Of a stretch of 64,000 nt of DNA, positions 43,665 to 54,265 are shown piece after piece. Numbering within the stretch: the first letter of the stretch is position 1; every line of letters starts with the position of its first letter. A model generated the notes under the pieces. The model ran no database searches, was not told the DNA's origin, and was given only the letters and a program-made list of their open reading frames with translations. The stretch is from Craspedostauros australis. Its lineage: Eukaryota > Bacillariophyta > Bacillariophyceae > Mastogloiales > Achnanthaceae. The stretch is from positions 1 through 64,000 of the forward strand of contig JAMXDE010000072.1 in the NCBI GenBank assembly GCA_026770025.1, in the 5' to 3' direction. The position numbers were made by a program, and so were the translations under genes.

Positions 43665-45585
43665 TGTGGTGTTGCTCGTGGACTGTGAATGTTGTGAATG
43701 TTGTGAAGTGCGAGCTGTGAAGTCGAGCGCTTGTGGGAGCACTGCTTGTCAACACAAGTGAGTTGATTTTATGAGGATGGGATGGAGGCAACTCGCGAGG
43801 ATCTTGAGAGCGCGCACGTACAGTCGCATTATAGGAAGTAAAGCAAGTGATGCGCCAGTCTCTCCTCGTGATGGGATCTCCTCCCGAATCAGGATGCACA
43901 AGATCGGCTCAACCCCATCAACAAAGCACGCGTGCGATCCTTCGCCAGATCGCCCACCCGACGCATCTGACACCGACAAGTTCCTGACAGCTCCCTCCGC
44001 AAGACTCCCAACGTATTCATAGTACTATACTCGAAGCTGCGACTGCGACAAAGTTAGCGCTATGTGAAGGTGCTCCATGCCATCCCACCGCGTGCCAGAA
44101 CGACTCCGCTCCCTGGTTCGCGACCTTGAAGATCGTCGTACCGACCATGTGAAGCACAACCAAAACCTCGGCCAAATTTGTTTCCCACTCTTTCGATGTT
44201 TGGTGAAGGAGTACAAATCAACACAACACAGCACACCACAATACATCACGAAGGTTGGCAGCGATGACTCTCAGCGCGTGGTTGGAGGCAGGTGGGACAT
44301 GGACCTCCTCCATGTTGTGAGATTCGCTTAGAGATTCGGCTAACAACGGACAAGCAAAATTGTTTTGTTCACTGAATGTTAAAGATTCACCATCTGCACT
44401 TCCACTTGCGCATGAATGAGAAGCCGTCTGTCACGGTCAGTATGGAAAAAACCTGGTTGGCTGTCTGTCTGTGTTATGCATCCGGCTGTTTGTTGCTCCA
44501 GACACGAACCATCTCAACATTCAGCCAATCACAACCGCGCAGTCGACTCGAGTTCGGGTTCTTCGGCATGATTGGGATGATTGTTGCGCAAACAGCACAC
44601 GAACACTCTCCCGCCAAAAATATCTCCTGTGAATCTGTACGTTGAATGTGCATCGCACGGTTGTTCGGCCGGCTCTCTCCACATTCCCTCAGATGCAAAA
44701 CAAAAAAGCGTTGCAAGATGTCAATTTGGGACACTCGTGTTTGATCTTCCATGCTCGTGACTTCGTCATTCATGATGTGTTTGTGCCGATCAAGAAATTG
44801 TTCTTTGTTGTTCCAAAATGGTCGACTTGGTCGAACACGAGCTGTTTTAGATTCTCGTTCAAATATAGATATTGTACTTGAGGAGCTCCTGACTTGCCAT
44901 CACCACAACGTGTCATGTCGCGTTGGCAAACTCGGAGAGACGCGAGAATCTGGCGCCACATTTTCAACCGAAAGCAAAGAATCTGCACACATCGACAGAA
45001 TCTGAGATCGGCCGTTCGTCGACCGCATTTGGGTTGTTCTGTGTGTTTGCGAGTTGTTGAGTTACGTCGGCTTGATGAATGATCTGGTGCGTGGGTGGAT
45101 GTGTGTGTGTTGGAATGGGAGGGTTCGCGCAATCCTCTGTCGATGAAGGTGAAGAAGAGTTGAAGCAGAATTCATGAGGACGAATCAAGGAGGTGTCGGC
45201 ATGGAGCGTGGTGCGTAACACCCAAACACGTAAGGAAGAGGATCGACGTGGCTTCTTGAGCAGAGCATGAATCAAAGTCGTGCTCCACCCAAGAGCGTCC
45301 CATGGGATCCGCAGTTGCATTCATGCAGTCTTGTGGTTGCATCAAGAGAGTTGCATAATCCACACATGTGTACGACGACCACAGCTCGAACAATTGGAAG
45401 TGGCACCAGGCACTCACTCGCTTGCATCAACTCACGGTCACAAACCCAACTCAAGCTGAACGCACAGCAAGATCCTTGCAAGTCATCATCCGATTCCTTG
45501 ATCTCGCTGTCCGGAGCAGCCAGCTCAATCGCACCTGCATCTCTTGCTGTATTCGTATGCACCAGGCTCCAACGCAAGAGGAAGG
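43665..45585. other. Divergent intergenic region
   Basis: It lies between the propeller-protein gene (minus) and the phosphatase gene (plus). No open frame has a recognisable domain. An additional 5' exon of the phosphatase gene, for example one encoding a signal peptide, could hide in the right part, but no splice arrangement could be proven. Confidence 0.45.
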
Positions 45586-47741
45586 ATGAACACCAACATG
45601 GTGACGGCAGCAGCGCTTCCACCTGCCAACGTATCGGCAGTTCCCTCTGTGCCTTGGCATCCCAATGATACGATGGGATTCGGCAAGAATCTTCCAATTC
45701 TGGAGCCACCCGTGCTGAATCAGCGCACTCCCATCCATGCAGACGAATGGAAAGGGCAGCAACGTCACCAGCAACATGAGAGACGGCACGATCGAATCGC
45801 ATTCGGATCATGCAACGATCAAGATCGGCAGAACAACATGTGGGAGATCATCGCCGATCGTCAACCATCAGGATTCATTTGGGGTGGCGATGCAATCTAT
45901 GCAGGTATGTCCATGACAATGGCAATGGCAATGTCAATGTTGCCATCTTCTACTACTATTAGTTGTACTCTCCTCGAATCTATGCCATATGCATGCATAT
46001 GTGCGTGTATGTGTACGTCATGAGATTCCATCCCTCATTCGTTCCCTCACACAACGCATACGCACATACGCATCCATGCCCTTCTTCTAAAACAGACACA
46101 CACCACCCGACCGATTGGTCTACATTCCCACCCACGCCTTCATGGACGCAATGCGGCACGCCCGAACACGTCGAACAACTCTACCGAGACCAACTGCAGG
46201 TGCCGGAGTACAGAGAGCTGCTGGAGCAGAACCCAGATCTCACAATCTTTGGCACCATCGATGGTACGTGATTCTTTGAGAGTGGCAGCATAGACTGATA
46301 TGCACCATCAAACGTCGTCTCTGTCGTCCGTCAACTCACATACGAACACGCTCTGCTCGTGCTGCAAATCTCATGCTCTTCATGATTCTCTTTCACGACT
46401 TCATCCTTCATTGTGCAATAACAATCACACCCGACATCGTTATACTCTATATGTACATATCATATGACAGATCACGACTATGGTTGCAACAACGCTGACA
46501 AAACGTTCGATCACAAGCATGCGACAACACAGTCCTTCATCGATTTCCTGGGTCTGGAGGAAGATTCCACCATGGCCCAACGTGCCAAGGCTGGGGATGG
46601 TGTTTACGGTGTCCAGCTTTTTGACTTCGCTTTGGATCATGGTTCCCATGCCATCTCTGAGCAAGATGCAAGGATCGACCCTGATATCGTCCAGCGCATT
46701 GAGCAGCGGCAACCACAACATGCGGCTGCAACAGGCATATCGCAATACATCCCGAGCAACAGGACGGTCGCCATCTTCGTGTTGGACGTCCGCACCAACA
46801 AGGACCCATGGCGCACTGGTGCTGACGCCGTCACACCTGACTTTGACGGTGACTTCCTGGGTCCCAAACAATGGACCTGGTTCGAACAGGCCATCATGAA
46901 CAGCCCTGCGACGATCAACGTCATCGTGACTGGCCTGCAGGTCGAAGCCGACATCGTCCCCGATCCCAACCTCGCGGAGAGCTGGTCGCGATTCCCATCG
47001 TCGCAGCGTCGCCTCTTCAACACCGTGCTCAACGCTCCCGGCTCCCCCATCCTGGTCAGCGGCGACGTCCACATGACGCAGATGATGCGCATGGACTGCA
47101 TGCAGGAGGGCAGCGACCAACCGCAGTCGTTGTTCGAGATGACGACGAGCGGCATGACCCATTCGTGGGGCACGATCACGAATCCGCACCACAACGCACC
47201 ATCGTCCATCACGTGGCGAGATCATCTTCATGCTCTCCTGTCGCGAACCTTCATGCACACCTTGCATCAGCTCAATCCGTGGACGACGTTGCTGCGCAAG
47301 GACTACGCCGATGGCGGCTTGCAGTACTCGTTGGAGAAGAACTTTGGGGAGCTGGAGTTTGACTGGGATCGGCAGGCCGTGACCATGCGGACGATCGGCG
47401 AGCAGCGGCAGGTTCTGCTGCAGCACACCAGCACATTGAACGATCAGGAGCCGTTGATGCATCTCACGTTCGAAGATTTTGCACAAGAGGCAGAAGCTCG
47501 ACGACGACAGCAGCAGCATCCAGGAGGCGATGGCGCCGAATGGATCTGCTTGCCGCATCGAGGGCGTGTGACGCGGTCCTACATTTGGTTGCGTTGGACC
47601 ATCACGGCTGCGATCCTGATCGGCGGCATCACGGTTCCGATTGTCACTCTCTGCTATCTCGTCTGGAGACGATTCAAACTATGGCTGCGGCACAACGACG
47701 ATAGCATGACGACGATGCCATCGCTGCGGCCTATCTACTAA
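45586..47741 (+). CDS. PhoD-like alkaline phosphatase/phosphodiesterase
   Basis: The gene has three exons: 45586-45904, 46096-46263 and 46471-47741 (585 aa, multiple of three). Both introns have GT-AG borders. The splices restore Gly-Asp-Ala-Ile-Tyr-Ala-Asp and Thr-Ile-Asp-Asp-His-Asp-Tyr-Gly, two metal-site motifs of the PhoD metallophosphatase family. Other family blocks are Phe-Gly-Ser-Cys-Asn near the start, Leu-Asp-Val-Arg-Thr, Gly-Leu-Gln-Val-Glu, a Phe-Pro-Ser-Ser-Gln-Arg stretch, Val-Ser-Gly-Asp-Val-His-Met and Thr-Thr-Ser-Gly-Met-Thr-His-Ser. A single hydrophobic segment (about residues 540-562) followed by a basic tail suggests C-terminal membrane anchoring. PhoD enzymes hydrolyse phosphomonoesters and diesters outside the cell, often with Fe/Ca cofactors and under phosphate limitation. 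No clear signal peptide follows the ATG used, so the true start may be in an upstream exon. Confidence 0.88.
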
Positions 47742-48096
47742 TACTGCACATATTCAAACGAGTGAACATGCATTCACATCTACATACAACATCCACATCT
47801 ATGTTACATTCACAACTATTGTTCTCTACATATGTACATGCACGCAAGCTTGAACTCGTTCTGTCTTCTCATGCACCACAGTTCTCGTTGAGGACTCAAT
47901 TGTAGTCGTTCCATGTGCCCACCAATCATAACCAACGAACGAACATTGACGGGGCAACTTGAAGGTAGCACGAGCCCTGCTTGCTGCTTCGATTAAATTT
48001 GTGTTGTGGCTGTTATTTTTCTAGAGAGTTTTGTGTTGATGATCGTTGCATCATCGTCGTATGGTTTGCAGTGCGTTGAAATGGTGAGATATGCTT
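47742..48096. other. Convergent 3' flanks of phosphatase and helicase genes
   Basis: AT-rich untranslated sequence with no gene or repeat of note. Confidence 0.5.
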
Positions 48097-51012
48097 TTAC
48101 CAACCATCATTATTCTGTGGTCTTCTGTTACCACCACCTCCACCGTCGCGTCCACGGTAGCCTCCTCCACCACCGCCGCCGCCGCTATCACGACCACGGT
48201 AGCCTCCGCCTCCGCCGCCATCGCGGCTTCTGTACCCACCACCGCCTCCATCGCGGCTTCTGTATCCGCCACCGCTTCCACGGGAGCCTCCTCCTCCACC
48301 ACCGCCTCGGTATCCACCACCGCCGCCGCCACCGCCGCGGTAACCTCCACCTCCACGATTGTTGTTGCCACGGTATCCGCCACCGCCGCCACCACCTCGG
48401 TATCCTCCACCGCCTCCGCGGCCACCGCCGTTGCGACGGTTGTTGTTGAATTGACGTCCGAAGTTTCTGTCACGCTCGATTTCAAGTGCCTCCAAAATCT
48501 TGAAGGAATTACCGCCGGCATCGATGCCCTTGGAGAATTGGATCATCTTCTTGGCATCCTCGATGCCCATGTCGAAGATGGCGACGCCGCTGTCTGGGTT
48601 GGTCTGGATGCGACCGACGTCGCTCTCGAAGGCAACTTCCGGATCCTCCTTGCGGCTCATGCGGGAGAGCTTGCCGACGGTGAACATGACATCGCCGTTG
48701 GTCACGGAACGACCACGCGAGTTGGCCATCTCGATGGTGAGCAGACCTTCCTCACCTGTGATGAGGGATCGGCTCTGGACTTCGGTGGATCGTCGCGAGA
48801 TGGCGGCCAGGCACTTGGCGATGACATCCTCGGCTGCCATGCCGCTTTCCAGCAGTTCCCTCGCGGAATCCTTGAAGAGCTCGGCCGTGTCTTCCGGAAT
48901 GGCCGTGCAGGCGACCGCAGAAGTCTTCGCTGCTGCCTTGAGGGCGGATTCGATGGATGGGGGACCGACGAGCTCGAATTTGAATCCGTGTCCAAGATCG
49001 CGCTCGATGCGGACGATGTCACGTTGCTGGTTGCGGTTGAAGAAGAGGACGCTGACTCCCTTGTTGCCGGCACGTCCCGTACGTCCGGATCTGTGCACGT
49101 AAGTGTCCACGTCGCGCGGTGGGTCGAACTGGATGACGAGGTCCACGTCTTGGATGTCGATACCACGAGCGGCGACATCGGTGGCTACGAGGACGTTGAA
49201 GGCTCCCGCACGAAATGCGGCGAGTGTGGAATCACGCTGTTTCTGTCCGACATCTCCATGAAGTGCCTGTCATGTGCAACCATCGCATCATGGATTGTAA
49301 TTTAGGAGAGAGCAAATGGAAATAGAAATAAAAATCAAATTGGAATGGACCAATGCCACAACGTATTGTTTGTGTGAGTCGTCGTCGTCGTCGTCGTCGT
49401 CATTGTTGCTGCAAATTCACTTGATGACATTGCAGTACACACACACCATCAACATCATCAACAGCTCACACACGATCTACATCTGCCAACGCACCTGCGC
49501 GGAGAGACTCTTGAAGATCCCGCCAGAGACCAGCTCATCGGCCTCGCGCTTCGTTTCGGTGAAGACGATGGTCTTTCCAAAGATCTTCTGCTGCAGCTTG
49601 GTGTTCTTCTTCTTCTTGGCCATGGCGGCCGCCGCGATGACATTGACGGGGGCAGCTTCATCCTCGCTTTCGGAATCTAGATTCATCTGCGCGATGCTCT
49701 TCATGTCCTTGGATATTTCGACAGCGATGACATCCTCGAGGACGGACTTTTTGGAGGCGGCGCCGGGCGGCATCTGGATGGCGGTGTGCCGCACGGTGGT
49801 GGCGACGCGAGCGCCGTTCTGCTCGCCCGTGGCGTCGATGGTGACGACGTTCTTCTGGTAGCTCCTGCCGATTTCCTTGACCCACGGTGGCGTGGTGGCG
49901 GAGAAGAGGAGGACCTGCGTCTTGTCTGGGTTGTTGGAACCGATGCCGTCGAGGATCGTCTCGACGTCGTCGGCGAATCCCATGTTGAGCATCTCGTCGG
50001 CCTCATCGAGCACGGCGATGTCGCACTCGCTGAGGTTGAGGTTGCCGCGGTTCATGTGATCGATGACGCGACCCGGCGTGCCGACGAGGATGTCGAGTCC
50101 CTGGCGCAGGGCCCGGGCCTGGGGCTCGTAGCTGACGCCGCCGTGGAAGACTTCGGTGAAGAGGCCGACGGGACGGCAGGCGCCGGCCAGCTCCTCCTGG
50201 ACCTGACGGGCCAATTCGCGCGTGGGGCAGAGGATGATCATGCTGACGGGACGTCCGCGCACCATGCGGCCGGTGTCTGCATCACGCGCGCCCTTGGCGA
50301 TGAGCGCCTTGTTGACGAGGCGCGTGATGGAGGGGAGACCGAAGGCCAGGGTCTTGCCCGTTCCCGTGCGCGAGCGTCCGATGAGATCCTTTCCGGCGAG
50401 GACCGGGTCGAAGGCCTCTCCCTGGACGGGGGTGAAATGGGTGATGCCCTTCTCGGAGAGCACGTCGATGATCTTCTGCGACAGTCCCGCCTCGACCCAG
50501 CGCGGATTGGTGGTGGCCAGGAAGTTGGGGTCGTTGAAATCGATGACCTCCTTGACGGGTTTGGCTGGTGCCGCTGGCTCCTTGACGGGCGCTTCGATGC
50601 CGTCGATGTCGTCGACGCCTTCCATGACTTTGATGCTTTCGCCCAAGATGTCATCTAAGGTGTCATCCAAGGTGGAGGTCAGCTCCTCATCGACCTGCGC
50701 GGCGTTTTCGAGGGCCGAGGTGGATTCCGAACGCAGCTGGAATGTGCTGTGCACGGCAGAGAACGGCGTGAGAGCACGCGGCGCCATCGATCTGCCGCGC
50801 TGCCTGGAGCGTATCGAGGCGGTCGCTGGAGTGGATGCGAGGGAAGCGGTGGTGGAGAAGGCGCGCACCATCGCGGAGGATGATGGACGCGCCTGCCTGC
50901 CGAGCTTGGAAATGAGCGTCAGAATCATCATGGTCGTCACGCCCTTCACAAACTTCGTCTGGAACCGCGATGATAGTTGACTTTGACGTCGGCTTGTGGC
51001 TGACGAAGTCAT
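48097..51012 (-). CDS. DEAD-box RNA helicase, organelle type (RH3/PMH/Gu-like) with Gly-rich tail
   Basis: The gene has two exons: 51012-49495 and 49266-48097 (895 aa, in phase). The intron of 228 bp has GTGCGT-CAG borders and rejoins Ser-Ala-Gln to Ala-Leu-His-Gly-Asp. The N-terminal 90 residues are Arg/Ser/Ala-rich without acidic residues and contain Arg-Ala-Phe-Ser-Thr, a mitochondrial-presequence look. Helicase motifs are the Q-motif Phe-Thr-Pro-Val-Gln (193-197), Ser-Arg-Thr-Gly-Thr-Gly-Lys-Thr (214-221), Pro-Thr-Arg-Glu-Leu-Ala (263-268), Thr-Pro-Gly-Arg (312-315), Asp-Glu-Ala-Asp (336-339), Ser-Ala-Thr (371-373) and His-Arg-Ser-Gly-Arg-Thr-Gly-Arg (564-571). A GUCT-like domain follows, then an Arg/Tyr/Gly-rich tail of about 100 residues. 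Relatives remodel organellar RNA (intron splicing, ribosome assembly). ATGs at 50931 and 50928 are alternative starts. Confidence 0.92.
49379..49401. repeat. (CGT)n microsatellite in the helicase intron
   Basis: A run of about seven CGT/GTC triplets lies inside the only intron of the helicase gene. Confidence 0.85.
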
Positions 51013-52052
51013 AAAAGAGTATGTTGTGGGTTTCTCTGTTGCGAATACTCTGATTTGATTTGATCTGATTTGGTTGTGGTTGTGGTTGTGGTTTGGGAGG
51101 AGAGTGCCAGTGCGAATACTGTGGCACAATCCGATTCGACGGAGTGGAATACTCTTACAGTACCAATGTTCGTACAGCCCAATTGGATCTGGCGGAGTTG
51201 TGTGCGATGTGTCGCCAAAACTTGGGAATTGTGTTGCGAATGGGTGCAGAACGCAGTTGTGGTCTGTTGCAACGCGAAGGAACAGAATGCAACGAAACAG
51301 GAGTGCCTTGCAGAGTAGCACCGTTGTTGTTTGTGTTGCGGAAGGGTGAGCGGATGGATCAATGAATGAATGGATAAATGGATGGATGGATGAATGGATG
51401 GAGAGAGGCTCCCAAAGGCAAGTCAATGAGCAGAACGAATGGCAGCCGTTCTTTTGCGCGCTGGTTTCGCTCTCCTCTTGCGAAGGATTCTGTCCTCAAG
51501 TGGCAGACGGAGAGTTGAGCAGCGTGGAGTGGAGTGGAGCAACTTCGGTGGTCGTCGATCCATCAGAACAAAGAAACGAAAGAAGAACCAAGTTGCCGAC
51601 GTCTCCAACCACGATGGCCGCGACAAATCAATCAATCAATCAAGTGCTTCTGTACCACTACCAACACACGTACCATGCTCCGATGATGTGGAGAAGTCTG
51701 GCGATCCATCCGCGCCACCTCCAATGGCTGGTTGCCAGCCAACAGCGAAGGAACGCAGATGGAACTTTCGTCGTTCGGCGACAGCAGAATCAGAAAAAAA
51801 GAAACAGCACATCAACGACGACAACGCATCTGCTGCTTCTGCGTGTACGACAACGAGGACAGGAAGATCGGGCTCCACAACAAATTGGATGTCGTGAACA
51901 ATGGGTGGCCAAGGAAGAAAGTAGAATAATTCGATCAGCTTGGTCCAAGTAGTCAATAAAATTGAGGGAAAAGGGAATGGGATACGCGGTGCAATTATAA
52001 TTACATACAATATATGAATTCATCACAAAGGTGACGTTGCCGAAACACAGGA
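51013..52052. other. Divergent intergenic region
   Basis: It lies between the helicase (minus) and glutaredoxin/GST (plus) genes. A GGAT/GAAT tetranucleotide repeat sits at about 51364-51403. Open frames here are overlapping and low-complexity; none is called. Confidence 0.5.
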
Positions 52053-53350
52053 ATGGAAGGCAAGAGAACCACGAAGACAGCATCAAAGCCAAAGCCAAAT
52101 GCAAAGGAAAGATCTCAAAGATCTCACCCTCCCTCTCCATTGGCATCAGCATCGACATTGGCATCGACATCAGCATCGCCATTCAGTTCCGTTTCATCCA
52201 CCATGCAATCCACCATGCAATCCACAATGAGATCAGTCCTCACGATCAACCGACTTGCCCGCGTTCATCCTTCGCTCGGCTCCTCTTCGTCCATCACCGC
52301 ATCTGTTGCTGCCGCATCTGTTGCTGCCGCATCTGCTTCCCATCTGCGCAACTGGGCCAATGCATCTCGATTCCTTTCATCTGCTGCGCCTGCAGCAAAC
52401 AACGACGATGCGCAGCGCCTCACGCTCTACCAGTACCAGATATGTCCCTTCTGCAACTATGCCAAAGCCATGCTGGCATACACCAACACGCCATACGATC
52501 ATGTCGAAGTCAATCCATTGACCAAGGCGGAGCTCAAATGGTGAGTGGGCTGCTGCTTGCGAACAATCGCATTACATTGCATGGCATGGCATTGCACCAC
52601 ATTCTCTGCGAGAGTCTGCACTTGTGTGGCCTCCTGCCCATACACTACATCCCTGCATGCATGCGCATATTGAAACGTACTCCAACATGTTATACTCAAC
52701 CAACCCACGTTCCCCATCGAACCCGCAGGTCCAAGGACTACCGAAAAGTGCCGGTGGCAACGCTGCAGGCATCCACCAACATGCTCGACGATGGCAGCGA
52801 CATCACGGTCCTCAAGGGATCCGATGTCATCGTCCAAGAAATCATTCGGAGGAATCCGCAACTCAACGACAGCAGCTTCGTCCATTCCGAAGCATCCAAA
52901 AAGTGGCAAACATTTGCGATCGATGATTTGGCACCCCTCCTCTATCCCAACCTCTGCAATTCCCTCTCCAACGCGTACAATGCCTTCGCCTACGTCCACA
53001 ACGTGCCCACGTTCACGCCGCTGCAACGCATCCTCGTGCAATCTGTCGGAAGCCTCGCCATGTACCTGGCCGCATCCAAGATCAAGTCCAAGCGCAACAT
53101 CACCGACGAGGTGCAAGCCTTGGAAGATGCCCTGCGACGGCTGGAAGACGAGGGATTCTCGGAAAATGGAAACGTCTACTTGTCCGGCACCGATCAACCT
53201 TGTTTGGGAGATATCGCCGTGTACGGTGTCCTGCAGGGATTGGAAGGTCTGTCCGTGCTTGATCTGGTCATGCGCGAAGATCGCACGCAGATCGTGGCGT
53301 GGTATCAACGCATGACTCAGGAGGTGCACGGATCGACGGTGATGCAGTGA
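52053..53350 (+). CDS. Prostaglandin E synthase 2-like glutaredoxin/GST protein
   Basis: The gene has two exons: 52053-52540 and 52729-53350 (369 aa, multiple of three). The intron of 188 bp has GTGAGT-CAG borders and its removal restores Glu-Leu-Lys-Trp-Ser-Lys-Asp-Tyr-Arg-Lys-Val-Pro, the conserved block after the second strand of the thioredoxin fold. The glutaredoxin-like domain holds Cys-Pro-Phe-Cys at 131-134, and a GST-C-like helical domain fills the C-terminal half. The layout matches membrane-associated PGES2-type proteins. Residues 1-115 are Ser/Ala/Arg-rich. A presequence from the in-frame ATG at residue 59 (Met-Arg-Ser-Val-Leu-Thr-Ile-Asn-Arg-Leu) would suit mitochondria, so the annotated start may be upstream of the true one. 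The reaction in algae is unsettled; thiol-dependent redox chemistry, or haem and glutathione binding, is possible. Confidence 0.88.
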
Positions 53351-53597
53351 TGCAGTGATGGACACAGAAGTCATCTCCGGATGTTCATCATCGCAGGTAA
53401 CTGGTACAACGACGCTCGTGGCAAGCCGTAACCGTATCATGCGAGTACACACATACATTCATACCAATATTCGCAGGATAGATTACAGGCAAAGCCGACT
53501 TACAATTGTATGTTCTGCGTGCCTATCGCATCCATCAGTTGGTGTTGTCGCTGGTTCCTTGCGTCGGTACGATCCTGATACAATGAATTCCACGCCG

Positions 53598-54035
53598 TCA
53601 GCACCATGTCTTCTCGACGCTGTGCTCCACATCGCATCCGCATCGATTCTTGATGTCCGGTTTCATTGTACTCTGTGTCATTTCTTCCACGGCGAGCACC
53701 TCTCTTGGTTGCATGAAGTACGACCTCCAGATATCCCACAGCTCCTGCAGTACCGGCAACCCGAGCATGGTGTACATGGCAGCGTCCACACTGTCGCTAT
53801 TCAATCCATTCAGAGTCATCCGTACGATCGTCCAAACGACCACAATCAACCAGATCAACTCCATGAACTTGATGGCGGTGGCTCTGTACACGTCGTACTT
53901 GGTATTCTGTTTCATGCACGCCACGCGGAGGACCCCCCGGATGAACTTGCACTGCTCTTCCTCAAATCCGGCCTGTTTGACGCTGGTGTCGCCATTGTTG
54001 TCGTTGATCGAAGGAGGCTCGTAGATGCTTGCCAT
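53598..54035 (-). CDS. Small single-pass membrane protein, unrecognised
   Basis: A 145-aa open frame runs from an ATG in AACATGGC context; the frame upstream begins only with a non-ATG codon. A soluble N-terminal part of about 55 residues is followed by one strong membrane segment (Leu-Ile-Trp-Leu-Ile-Val-Val-Val-Trp and neighbours, about 59-76) and a C-terminal part with a weaker hydrophobic stretch. No family is recognised. It converges with the glutaredoxin/GST gene and lies in tandem with, and downstream of, the large ATPase gene. Codon composition resembles its neighbours. Further exons cannot be excluded. Confidence 0.5.
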   Translation of the reverse strand: MASIYEPPSINDNNGDTSVKQAGFEEEQCKFIRGVLRVACMKQNTKYDVYRATAIKFMELIWLIVVVWTIVRMTLNGLNSDSVDAAMYTMLGLPVLQELWDIWRSYFMQPREVLAVEEMTQSTMKPDIKNRCGCDVEHSVEKTWC

Positions 54036-54265
54036 GTTGGGTTTAGCAAAACCACCAACTTGGATTGGTGGAGAGGATATCTCGAACACCACCACATCAC
54101 CCTTGATGCATCAGCCACGCAGAACACTGAAGCAGAACCAAGACTATGCCTAACCCACTCAGCTCTTCCCGCCTTTGAACTTCATCTAGATGCAACTATT
54201 ATGTATTGATCTACGGCACATCACATCCACTACTGCGCACCCATACTTTAACTGCGCACCAGGAT

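Noticed and set aside
48091-49305. 404-aa Ala/Thr/Ser-rich open frame opposite the helicase tail
   Set aside because: Its composition is the direct complement of the Gly/Arg/Tyr tail codons. No start context and no domain.
49477-51426. Longer N-terminus for the helicase from 51426
   Set aside because: The extra residues are His/Ser/Ile runs from a tetranucleotide repeat and AT-rich promoter-like sequence. The ATG at 51012 fits a targeting leader.
54036-54095. Upstream extension of the small membrane protein
   Set aside because: It begins with GTG. The ATG at 54035 is preferred for a nuclear gene.
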